64,000 nt of DNA, from NCBI RefSeq assembly GCF_000478275.1, contig NZ_ASJB01000074.1:40400-104399 (forward strand), written 5' to 3'. Source of the DNA: Amycolatopsis orientalis DSM 40040 = KCTC 9412 (lineage in GTDB: Bacteria > Actinomycetota > Actinomycetes > Mycobacteriales > Pseudonocardiaceae). The position numbers and the translations under genes are program-made. This document shows positions 33,987 to 41,446 of this stretch, one piece after another. How positions within the stretch are numbered: position 1 is the first letter of the stretch; each line of letters starts with the position of its first letter. The notes under the pieces were generated by a model that saw only the letters and a list, made by a program, of their open reading frames with translations, searched no databases and had not been told where the DNA came from.

Positions 33987-36229
33987 GCTTGAGTGGGCAG
34001 GAGCGCGAGTTCGGCCAGTGCCTGTTCCCGGCGGGCGCGGAAGCCGGGCTCGGGGGAGAGTTCGACGGCCAGGGTGAGACATTCCCTGGCCTCCTCGACG
34101 GCGCCCGCCTCCCGCCAGGCGCGGCCTTCGCGGAGCGCGCAGATCGCTTCCATCGAGCCGAATCCGCCTTCCCACGACAGCCACCGCCCGGCGCGATAGC
34201 AGCCCGCAGCCTCCCGCCATTCGGCGAGAGCCCCGTGTACGTCGCCGATGGCGCGCAGGGTCAGTGCCTTCAGCATCCGGTGAAGACCGGGGTAGGTGTC
34301 GGCGGCCAGCCGTTCGGCGTCGTCGAGGACGGCTTGGTGGACCGAGAGCGCTTCGGAATGCCGCCCGGCGGCGAGCAAGGCCTGCCCGTAGACGTTCCTC
34401 GCCGAACTCTGCCCGTTCCAGAACGGCAGTTCGCCGGCCGATTCGTACCCGCGTTTGGCGAAGTCGAACGCTTCGGCGGGTTCCCCGGCGTAGCGCAGCG
34501 CCTGACCGAGGTAGATGGACGCCCAGGTCTGCTCGACGCGGTCCCCGATGCGGGTGGCGATCTCCAGCGCGCGACGGTGCGCCGCCACGGCGCCGTCGTG
34601 GTCGTCGAGACACACATTGCAGGCCCAGCCGACGAAGTTGAGCAGTTTCGCTTCGTCCGCGGCGTTTCCGAGCGCCCTCGCCGCGTCCGCGCCGAGCGAG
34701 AAGATCTCCCACCACGGCCGCTGCCCGCTCCGCCCGTCGGAGTACCAATGCAGCGCGACGGCGAGATCGCTGACCTCCCGATGCCAGCCCCGCCGCGCCG
34801 CCACCCGTTGCGCGGCGACCCAGTTCTCGCCTTCGACGTCCAGCCAGGGGCCTGCCTCGTCCCGCGTGCCGAAGCGCCCGGTCTCCGGCGCGCCCGGGTA
34901 GAACAAGCGGGCCACTTCGGTCGCCTTGCCGAGCAGATGGGCGAGCACGGTGTCCCGCTCGGCCGGGTCCTCCTCCGCCTCGAACCGTTCCTCGGCGAAC
35001 AGGCGGATCAGGTCGTGGAACTGGTGCCGTTCCGGGACGGCCGTGGTCTGCAGAAGGCTGGCGTCGACGAGTTCGTCGAGCTGGTCGCGGACGTCGGCGG
35101 CGGCCGCGCCGGACACGACGCCCGCGAGTTCGAGGCCGAAGTCGGCGCCCGGTACGGTCGCCAGCCGCCGGAACAGCAGCCGCGCCCCGGCCGAAACCGC
35201 GCGATAGGACAGGTCGAACGCCGAGCGCAGCTGAAGATCGCCAGCCGCGAGCGCGCGCAGCCGGGTGCCTTCGTCGCGCAGCCGGTCGGCCAGCTGGGCC
35301 AGTGTCCATTGTGGCCGGGTGGCGAGGCGGTTGCCCGCGATCCGGACCGCCAGCGGCAGATACCCGCACAGCTCGACGAGTTCCCGCGCCGCGGCGGGTT
35401 CCGCGCGCACCCGGTCCGCGCCGACGATCATGCCGAGAAGACCGGTCGCGCCGCCGTCCGAAAGCGGCTCGAGCCCCAGCCAGCGAGCGCCCTCGAGCCC
35501 GGCGAGCGTACGGCGGCAGGTGATCAGGGTGAGGGAGTCCGGCCCGGTGACCAGCAGCGGCCGGACCTGCGCCTCGTCGGCGGCGTTGTCGAGCAACAGC
35601 AGGACTTTCCGTCCTTCGAGCAGCCTTCGCAGCAACGCCGACCGTTCGCCTTCGGAGGCGGGCACCTGTCCCGGGGCGACGTCCAGCGCGCGCAGAAGCC
35701 GGTCGAGCGCCTCGCGGGCGCTCAGCGGTTCTTCGTCCATCCCGCGCAGATTCACCGCGAAACGGCCGCCGGGGAAATCCCCGCGCATCCGGTCCGCCGC
35801 CGTCACCGCGAGCGCGGTCTTCCCGACCCCGGCCTGCCCGACGATCGCGACCACGCCACCGCCTTCGGCCACCTTCGCCGCCAGCTGCTGCAGTTCGCTT
35901 TCGCGGCCGCACAGATCCGAGAGGGGCGCGGGAAGCGCGCAGGTCGCCGCGGCCTGATCGGCCAGCGCCGGGTTCCGGCGACGCCCCTGTTTGGCGACGG
36001 TCAGGAAGAACTCCCGGTCACCGCCGGTCAGGCCGAGCGCGTCGGCGAGCACTTCGGCGGAGCGCTGCTGGGCGGCCCGCGCGCGGCCGTGTTCGAGTTC
36101 GCGCAGGGCGCGGACACTGAGCCCGGAGGCCTCGGCCAGCCGCTCCTGTGTCCACCCCGCGGCCCGCCGGTGTTCGAGCAGGAGCTTTCCGAACACCGAC
36201 CGCTTGTCGCCCGCCTCCACCGGTTTCAC
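33980..36229 (-). CDS. XRE / NB-ARC / TPR regulator (STAND ATPase)
   Basis: A 749-residue signal-transduction ATPase. Residues 12-70 form an XRE helix-turn-helix (RRAAGWTQERLAEASGLSVRALRELEHGR). An NB-ARC domain starts near 105 with the P-loop VGQAGVGKT (130-138) and Walker B KVLLLLDNAADE. Residues from about 430 to the end are TPR-like helical repeats. Such proteins resemble AfsR without its SARP domain and act as regulators, often of antibiotic production. The start is a GTG at 36229. It is divergent from a LuxR-type gene with 92 bases between starts. The stop codon lies inside a 46-bp palindrome. Confidence 0.9.
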   Translation of the reverse strand: MKPVEAGDKRSVFGKLLLEHRRAAGWTQERLAEASGLSVRALRELEHGRARAAQQRSAEVLADALGLTGGDREFFLTVAKQGRRRNPALADQAAATCALPAPLSDLCGRESELQQLAAKVAEGGGVVAIVGQAGVGKTALAVTAADRMRGDFPGGRFAVNLRGMDEEPLSAREALDRLLRALDVAPGQVPASEGERSALLRRLLEGRKVLLLLDNAADEAQVRPLLVTGPDSLTLITCRRTLAGLEGARWLGLEPLSDGGATGLLGMIVGADRVRAEPAAARELVELCGYLPLAVRIAGNRLATRPQWTLAQLADRLRDEGTRLRALAAGDLQLRSAFDLSYRAVSAGARLLFRRLATVPGADFGLELAGVVSGAAAADVRDQLDELVDASLLQTTAVPERHQFHDLIRLFAEERFEAEEDPAERDTVLAHLLGKATEVARLFYPGAPETGRFGTRDEAGPWLDVEGENWVAAQRVAARRGWHREVSDLAVALHWYSDGRSGQRPWWEIFSLGADAARALGNAADEAKLLNFVGWACNVCLDDHDGAVAAHRRALEIATRIGDRVEQTWASIYLGQALRYAGEPAEAFDFAKRGYESAGELPFWNGQSSARNVYGQALLAAGRHSEALSVHQAVLDDAERLAADTYPGLHRMLKALTLRAIGDVHGALAEWREAAGCYRAGRWLSWEGGFGSMEAICALREGRAWREAGAVEEARECLTLAVELSPEPGFRARREQALAELALLPTQAS

Positions 36230-36321
36230 CGCGGTCCATTCAACCGGCAGGCTTCCGGCGGCGAAAAGCTGCCCCCTGGTTGCGCTTGTCGCGCCTTCTC
36301 CGGAGCCGGTTACCTGGAAAC

Positions 36322-36966
36322 ATGACGACGATCATGACGACGTCCGTCCGGGCGGGCGTCCGGACCGAGGAGCGCCGTGAGATCCGGGTCGCGGTGTACG
36401 CCGACGACCCGCTCGTCCGGGCCGGTCTGCGCAGCGCGCTGGGCACCGGTCCGGGGATCGTCCTGCGGGACGATCCGGCGACGGCCGAGGTCCTCGTCGC
36501 GGTCGCGGGAGCCGAGCCCCACCGGATCCCGGTGGGGCCCGCGCGGCTGGTGCTGGTCGCCGATCAGCCGAAACAGGCCGAACTGTGGGCCGCGGTGGAA
36601 CGCGGGCTCGCCGTCGTCGTCACGCGTTCCGAGGCGACGCCCGCGCGGCTGCTGCGCGCGGTCGCCGACGCCCACGCCGGCCGGGGCGATCTGCCCGCCG
36701 ACCAGCTCGGCAGTCTCCTGCGGGGGATTTCGCGGCTGCACAAGGAAGTTCTGGAACCGCGCGAGATCACGCTCAGCGGACTGTCGCCGCGGGAGACCGA
36801 GGTGCTCCGGCTCCTCGCCGACGGGTTCGACACCGGTGAGATCGCCCGGCGCGTGGCGTACTCCGACAGGACCGTGAAGAACATCCTCCACGGCCTGCTC
36901 AGCCGGTTCGGCCTGCGCAACCGCACACACGTCGTGGCTTACGCGCTCCGCGAAGGCCTCATCTGA
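36322..36966 (+). CDS. LuxR-type regulator with degenerate receiver (paralogue 2)
   Basis: A 214-residue protein with a LuxR helix-turn-helix at about 148-208 (LSPRETEVLRLLADGFDTGEIARRVAYSDRTVKNILHGL). The receiver-like half reads TAEVLVAVAGAEP where the phospho-Asp strand is expected, so it is probably not a phosphorylated response regulator. The ATG at 36322 is supported by GGAAA; another ATG four codons later is possible. It converges with paralogue 3 over a nine-base gap and is divergent from the NB-ARC gene, suggesting a small regulatory locus of three interacting genes. Confidence 0.85.
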   Translation: MTTIMTTSVRAGVRTEERREIRVAVYADDPLVRAGLRSALGTGPGIVLRDDPATAEVLVAVAGAEPHRIPVGPARLVLVADQPKQAELWAAVERGLAVVVTRSEATPARLLRAVADAHAGRGDLPADQLGSLLRGISRLHKEVLEPREITLSGLSPRETEVLRLLADGFDTGEIARRVAYSDRTVKNILHGLLSRFGLRNRTHVVAYALREGLI

Positions 36967-36975
36967 CCGGCGCCC

Positions 36976-37602
36976 TCAGATCATTCCCTCCCGGATCGCG
37001 TAGGCCACCGCGTGCGACCGGTTCCGCAGCCGCAGCCGATCGGTGACGGCGTAGATGATGTTCTTCACCGTCCGTTCCGAATAGGAGAGTTCGACGGCGA
37101 TCTCGCCGGTGTCGAACCCGTCGGCCATCAGGCGCAGGACGTCGGTCTCGCGCGGGGAGAGACCGGTCCCGGACGACCTGCGGGGCGCGAGCACCTCCCG
37201 GTGGAGCCGCTCGGTGTCTTCGGCGAGCTTGCCGAGTAGCTCGGAGGGCGAACCCACGCCGCCGGACGCGGCGAGGCGGACGCTGTCGGCCACCCGGGTG
37301 CCGGTCACGGCCGAACGCGGCAGGATGGCGACCACCCGGCAGTCCACCGCGGCCGCGAGCCCGCCCGCCTCGATCCGGTCGGTCACCAGCACGATCGGCT
37401 TGCCGAATTCGGTCGTGACCGCACGCAGCGCGGCGACCGCGTCGGCCGAAAGCCGGTCGAAGGCGGCGACGACGACTTCGGCTTCGTCCCGCGCCCGGTC
37501 GTCGACCACCCGCACGGAGGTCTGGTTCCCGAGTCGGTCGGCCATCCCGGCCTCGGTGATCGGGTCGAGGGCGCACACGCTCACCCGGACTGCCGCTTCC
37601 AT
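36976..37602 (-). CDS. LuxR-type regulator with degenerate receiver (paralogue 3)
   Basis: A 208-residue protein. The C-terminal helix-turn-helix (LSPRETDVLRLMADGFDTGEIAVELSYSERTVKNIIYAV) is closest to paralogue 2; both end with the pattern AYAxREGxI. The N-terminal half has EAEVVVAAFDRLS instead of a phospho-acceptor strand. The ATG at 37602 follows AGGAGA. Upstream, TTGACA on the minus strand (about 37659-37654) may be its -35 element. Local duplication of paralogues 2 and 3 is likely, with paralogue 1 more distant. Confidence 0.85.
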   Translation of the reverse strand: MEAAVRVSVCALDPITEAGMADRLGNQTSVRVVDDRARDEAEVVVAAFDRLSADAVAALRAVTTEFGKPIVLVTDRIEAGGLAAAVDCRVVAILPRSAVTGTRVADSVRLAASGGVGSPSELLGKLAEDTERLHREVLAPRRSSGTGLSPRETDVLRLMADGFDTGEIAVELSYSERTVKNIIYAVTDRLRLRNRSHAVAYAIREGMI

Positions 37603-37967
37603 ACGTTCGTCTCCTGTCCGGTCCGGACGGTGCCGTGTCCACTGTGGAACATCGGTTGTCAAGAGCCGCCAGGGCACAAAGCCTTGCCCGCGCGAGCGGG
37701 CGGAGTTCTTGTAGCGTGGATTTCGCCTGGGGACCTCGGTACCCGGGTAGCGACCTGCCTCGGCGACCCCCAGCGCCTGACGGCAGGTCGCTCCCCGTCT
37801 TCCGGCGGCTCGCGGCAATCCTCACCCGCCGGGAAAGCCGCGGCAACGTCTTCGGCCGGGCGCTGGTTCCCCGGTCAGAAGAGAATGACCGAATGGGCAC
37901 CTCGTGCTCGGACGAATACGCGTTCAGTCGACTGATTGCCCCAGATTAGGGACCTGAGCTGCGAAAA

Positions 37968-38034
37968 CGCCAAAGTGGCGCATGCTGGCGCCAACTTGGA
38001 CTTGCTATGGCGCCACTGTGGTGCCATGATGGCG
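37968..38034. promoter_or_regulatory. symmetric four-palindrome operator array
   Basis: Four related palindromes precede the ribbon-helix-helix gene: CGCCA-AAG-TGGCG (37968-37980), TGGCGCCA (37986-37993), TGGCGCCA (38008-38015) and TGCCA-TGA-TGGCG (38022-38034). Centre spacings are about 15.5, 22 and 16.5 bases, so the array is nearly mirror-symmetric and the inner sites are two helical turns apart. The last site ends three bases before the start codon. This is a likely operator for the encoded RHH protein. The rest of 37603-37967 holds no supported gene. Confidence 0.6.
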
Positions 38035-38036
38035 TC

Positions 38037-38567
38037 ATGGACCTGACGCCTTTCGTGGACAACGTTCGCCGGGAACTCGCCCTCGCCGCCGAGGCGGGCG
38101 GGCCCGAGGCGAGCGCACTCGCCGAACGCCTGACGGCGCCGCTCGCGTCGGCCATCCGGCTCGCCCTGCTGGACGCGTTGTCCGCCGCGTCCGACGAGAT
38201 CACGCGGGATCTCGCGCCCGGTTCGGTCGAGGTCCGGCTGCGCGCCGGGGAAGCCAGCTTCGCCGTCACGCCTCCCGTGGCCGAGCCCGCCGAACCGTCC
38301 GGGCCTGCCGCCGCTTCGGCGCCGGAGCCCCCGGCACCGTCACCGGCGGACGAAGAGGGCGCCACGGCCCGGATCAACTTCCGGCTGCCTGAACACCTCA
38401 AAGCACGGATCGAAGAGGCCGCGGCCGCACAAGGCCGTTCGGTCAACGCGTGGCTCGTGCGTGCCGCGTCCGCCGCGCTGCAGCCGGCGGAACGGCCGGC
38501 CACGCCCGGCTCGCCGGGGGTGGTGGGCCGTCGCGCCGCCCAGCGCTACACCGGCTGGGTCAGCTAG
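38037..38567 (+). CDS. ribbon-helix-helix DNA-binding protein (probable autoregulator)
   Basis: A 176-residue protein. The C-terminal part (about 112-152) has the RHH pattern ARINFRLPEHLKARIEEAAAAQGRSVNAWLVRAA, as in Arc/HicB-type regulators. The N-terminal 70 residues are helical, and a Pro/Ala-rich linker joins the halves. The final TGWVS is also found as a conserved-looking tail. The ATG at 38037 lies three bases after the palindrome array, so autoregulation is likely. It heads an operon with a DUF4097 protein and an ABC exporter. It resembles an antitoxin, but no toxin gene follows. Confidence 0.8.
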   Translation: MDLTPFVDNVRRELALAAEAGGPEASALAERLTAPLASAIRLALLDALSAASDEITRDLAPGSVEVRLRAGEASFAVTPPVAEPAEPSGPAAASAPEPPAPSPADEEGATARINFRLPEHLKARIEEAAAAQGRSVNAWLVRAASAALQPAERPATPGSPGVVGRRAAQRYTGWVS

Positions 38568-38616
38568 TACTCCGACCAGCACAAACACCGATCACATCAC
38601 CTTCGAGGGGACAACC

Positions 38617-39462
38617 ATGCCTACTTTCGCCACCCCGGAACCCATTCTGGCCGATCTCGAACCGGTCGTCGGCAACATTCGCATCGTCGCCGGCGACCGC
38701 ACGGACACCGTCGTCGAAGTCGCTCCGCTCGACGAGAACAACGAGTCCGATGTGGACGCCGCGAAGCGGACCGTCGTCGAGTTCTCCGGCGGCACGCTGA
38801 CCGTGCGGGCGCCGAAAATGCGCCTGCTCGACTTCTCCAACCGGACGAGGTCGATCGACGTGACCATCGAACTGCCCGCCGGTTCCCGGGTGCAGGGGAG
38901 TACCGGCCTCGGCGACCTCACCGCGACCGGACGGCTCGGCGTCTGCCGCTACAAGTCCGGCACCGGGCACATCCGGCTCGACCACACCGGCGAACTGAAA
39001 GTGCACTCCGCGTCGGGGAGCATCGTCGTCGAACACGTCGAGGGCAACGCCGACATCAGCACGAGTTCCGGTCGCGTGCACATCGGAACGATCGAGGGCA
39101 CCGGAGTGGTCAAGAACTCCAACGGCGCCACCACGATCGAGATGGCCGGTGACTCGATCCGCCTCCGCTCGGCCAACGGCGACATCACCGTCGACCGGGC
39201 CGATGCCGGCGTCGAAGCCAAGACCGCCAACGGTTCGGTCCGCGTGCTCGACGCCGCCCGAGGCACGCTTTCCCTCGAGACGTCGATGGGCGACGTCGAG
39301 ATCGGCATCCGCGCGGGCAGCGCGGCCTGGCTCGACGTGAACACCCGGTTCGGGCGGGTCATCAACGAGATGGACGCCGCCACGGGGCCCGATGCCGCGG
39401 CCGACAAGGTCGAGGTCCACGCCGGCACTGCCGTCGGCGACATCGTCATTCGCCGTTCCTGA
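38617..39462 (+). CDS. DUF4097 beta-strand repeat protein
   Basis: A 281-residue protein made of short beta strands with the repeat pattern (G-x-hydrophobic-x-hydrophobic about every 20 residues: GNIRIVAGD, GDLTATGRLG, GSIVVEHVEG, GDITVDRADAG, GDVEIGIRAG). DUF4097 proteins are thought to form a right-handed beta helix. No signal peptide or membrane segment is present, so it should be cytoplasmic here. The ATG follows GAGGGG. It lies between the RHH gene and the DrrA-like ATPase. This gene trio is common in actinobacteria, but its role is unknown. Confidence 0.82.
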   Translation: MPTFATPEPILADLEPVVGNIRIVAGDRTDTVVEVAPLDENNESDVDAAKRTVVEFSGGTLTVRAPKMRLLDFSNRTRSIDVTIELPAGSRVQGSTGLGDLTATGRLGVCRYKSGTGHIRLDHTGELKVHSASGSIVVEHVEGNADISTSSGRVHIGTIEGTGVVKNSNGATTIEMAGDSIRLRSANGDITVDRADAGVEAKTANGSVRVLDAARGTLSLETSMGDVEIGIRAGSAAWLDVNTRFGRVINEMDAATGPDAAADKVEVHAGTAVGDIVIRRS

Positions 39463-39497
39463 CCCGATCGGGTCACTGAACCTCAGGGGGAATCCAC

Positions 39498-40448
39498 ATG
39501 AGCCACCCGGCCATTTCCGCGACCGGCCTGCGCAAGTCCTACGGTGACAAGGTCGTACTGGACGGCATAGACCTGCACGTCCCGACCGGCACCGTCTTCT
39601 CGTTGCTCGGCCCCAACGGCGCGGGCAAGACCACCACGGTCAACATCCTGTCCACTTTGGTCAGTCCGGACGGCGGCGGCGCGACCATCGCCGGATCCGA
39701 TCTGGCCACCGACCCGGACGGCGTCCGCGCCGCCATCGGCCTCACCGGCCAGTTCTCCGCGGTCGACAATCTCCTCACCGGCGAGGAGAACCTGTTCCTC
39801 ATGGCGGATCTGCACCATCTGCCGCGCCGTGCGGGGCGCGAGCGTGCCGCCGAACTCCTGGAACGCTTCGAGCTGACCGATGCCGCCAAGAAGACACCAG
39901 CCACCTTCTCGGGCGGCATGCGCCGCAAACTCGATCTGGCGATGACGTTGATCGGCGACCCCAAGGTCATCTTCCTCGACGAGCCGACCACCGGTCTCGA
40001 CCCGCGCAGCCGCCGCACCATGTGGCAGATCATCCGCGACCTCGTCAGCGACGGCGTGACGATCTTCCTCACCACGCAGTATCTGGAGGAGGCCGACCAG
40101 CTCGCCGACCGCGTCGCCGTACTCGACGGCGGCCGGGTCGTCGCCTTGGGCACGCCCGACGAACTGAAGCGGCGCGTGCCCGGTGGGCATATGCAGCTGA
40201 AGTTCTCCGACGCCGTCTCGTTGCGTGACGCGACCCGTGCGCTTCGAGTGTCCACTTCGGACGAAGAATCCCTGGTGCTGCGCGTGCCGACCGACGGCAG
40301 CGTCACCGCCGTCCGCGCCGTGCTGGACCGGCTGGACGCCGAAGCCGTCGCGGTCGACAGCCTCACCGTGCACACCCCGGATCTCGACGACGTGTTCCTC
40401 AGCCTCACCGGTCACCGGACCGACACGACCAAGGAGATGGCCCGATGA
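39498..40448 (+). CDS. DrrA-like ABC transporter ATPase
   Basis: A 316-residue ATPase. Walker A is GPNGAGKTTT (about 38-47), the signature is FSGGMRRKLDLAM, Walker B is VIFLDEPTTGLD and the switch His has become Gln in FLTTQYLEEAD, all as in the daunorubicin-resistance DrrA subfamily. The C-terminal extension (about 230-316) is also of that type. Such pairs export antibiotics or lipids. The stop overlaps the start of the permease gene (ATGA), so they form one complex. The substrate is unknown. Confidence 0.9.
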   Translation: MSHPAISATGLRKSYGDKVVLDGIDLHVPTGTVFSLLGPNGAGKTTTVNILSTLVSPDGGGATIAGSDLATDPDGVRAAIGLTGQFSAVDNLLTGEENLFLMADLHHLPRRAGRERAAELLERFELTDAAKKTPATFSGGMRRKLDLAMTLIGDPKVIFLDEPTTGLDPRSRRTMWQIIRDLVSDGVTIFLTTQYLEEADQLADRVAVLDGGRVVALGTPDELKRRVPGGHMQLKFSDAVSLRDATRALRVSTSDEESLVLRVPTDGSVTAVRAVLDRLDAEAVAVDSLTVHTPDLDDVFLSLTGHRTDTTKEMAR

Positions 40449-41233
40449 CCAGCCTGTCCCTCTCGATGCGCGACTCGGCGACCATGCTGCGCCGCAACAT
40501 CCGGCATATGCGACGGTATCCGTCGCTCACCATCATGCTGATCGGCCAGCCGATCGTGTTCCTGCTGCTGTTCGTCTACGTCTTCGGCGGCACACTCGGG
40601 AACGGGCTCGGCGGTGGAGGTGGGCGCGCCGAGTACGTCGGCTACGTGACGCCCGCCATCCTGCTCGTCACCGTGTGCAGCGCCGCCCTCGGCACCGCCA
40701 TCTCCGTCGCGACCGACATGACCGAGGGCATCATCGCCCGCTTCCGCACCATGGCGATCAGCAAGGCCTCGGTGCTGACGGGGCACGTCGTCGGCGCGCT
40801 CATCCAGACGGCGTTCGCCCTCGCCGTCGTGTTCGGGGTGACGCTGCTCATCGGGTTCTCGCCGACGGCGGGGGTCGGCGAGTGGTTCGCGACCGCCGGC
40901 CTGCTGCTGCTCCTGACGATCGCGCTCACCTGGCTGTCGGTGGCGCTGGGGCTGGCGGCCAAGAGCGTCGAGACGGCCAGCAACACACCCATGATCTTCA
41001 TGCTGCTTCCCTTCCTCGGCAGCGGTTTCGTGCCCACCGACTCGATGCCGGCGTGGCTGCGCTGGTTCGCCGACTACCAGCCGTTCACCCCGGTCATCGA
41101 GACCATCCGGGGCCTGCTGCTCGGCACGCCGATCGGCGACAGCGGCTGGTTCGCCGTCGGCTGGTGCGCGGTGCTGTCGATCGTGGGGTACGGCTGGTCG
41201 AAGTCGCTCTTCGCCAAGGAACGCGATCGGTGA
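40445..41233 (+). CDS. DrrB-like ABC-2 transporter permease
   Basis: A 262-residue permease with six predicted membrane helices and the ABC-2 signature near the end (MIFMLLPFLGSGFVPTDSMPAWLRWFADYQPFTPVIETIRGLLLG). It pairs with the overlapping DrrA-like ATPase. A Gly-rich loop (GNGLGGGGGRAEY) after helix one faces outside in the family. The operon ends with a family-2 palindrome about 19 bases after the stop. Confidence 0.9.
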   Translation: MTSLSLSMRDSATMLRRNIRHMRRYPSLTIMLIGQPIVFLLLFVYVFGGTLGNGLGGGGGRAEYVGYVTPAILLVTVCSAALGTAISVATDMTEGIIARFRTMAISKASVLTGHVVGALIQTAFALAVVFGVTLLIGFSPTAGVGEWFATAGLLLLLTIALTWLSVALGLAAKSVETASNTPMIFMLLPFLGSGFVPTDSMPAWLRWFADYQPFTPVIETIRGLLLGTPIGDSGWFAVGWCAVLSIVGYGWSKSLFAKERDR

Positions 41234-41251
41234 CCGCCTGGTCGTGAGTGG

Positions 41252-41338
41252 AGGGGCTGAAGGGCCCCTTCCCCTCATCTCACGCGGCGAAGGGCGCTTT
41301 CCCCGCATCGCATGCGGGGAAAGCGCCCTTCAGCTCCT
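41252..41338. repeat. composite palindrome family 2, full copy B
   Basis: Outer arms AGGGGCTGAAGGG and CCCTTCAGCTCCT, with an inner hairpin at 41289-41331 whose 20-bp arms (GAAGGGCGCTTTCCCCGCAT and its complement) are perfect around CGC. It is nearly the same sequence as 17044-17126. The ten bases just before it (41242-41251, TCGTGAGTGG) equal one end of the 46-bp palindrome, a possible remnant. It lies downstream of the ABC operon. Confidence 0.87.
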
Positions 41339-41446
41339 GAAAACCCCCGCCGAGGCTAGACGGATAAGCCTGGAGACGGACGCCTCGCCGGCGGGTGCGT
41401 CCCTAGCCTGAGGTCAACGATTTCGTCAGACCTCAAGGAGTTCGCG

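Noticed and set aside
37635..37949. Two plus-strand ORFs of about 100 residues before the RHH gene
   Set aside because: Compositions are random-looking, there is no ribosome-binding site, and overlapping frames are equally open. The region is better read as promoter DNA.
38037..38567. Antitoxin of a toxin-antitoxin pair
   Set aside because: The RHH domain would fit, but the next genes encode a DUF4097 protein and an exporter, with no toxin-like ORF.
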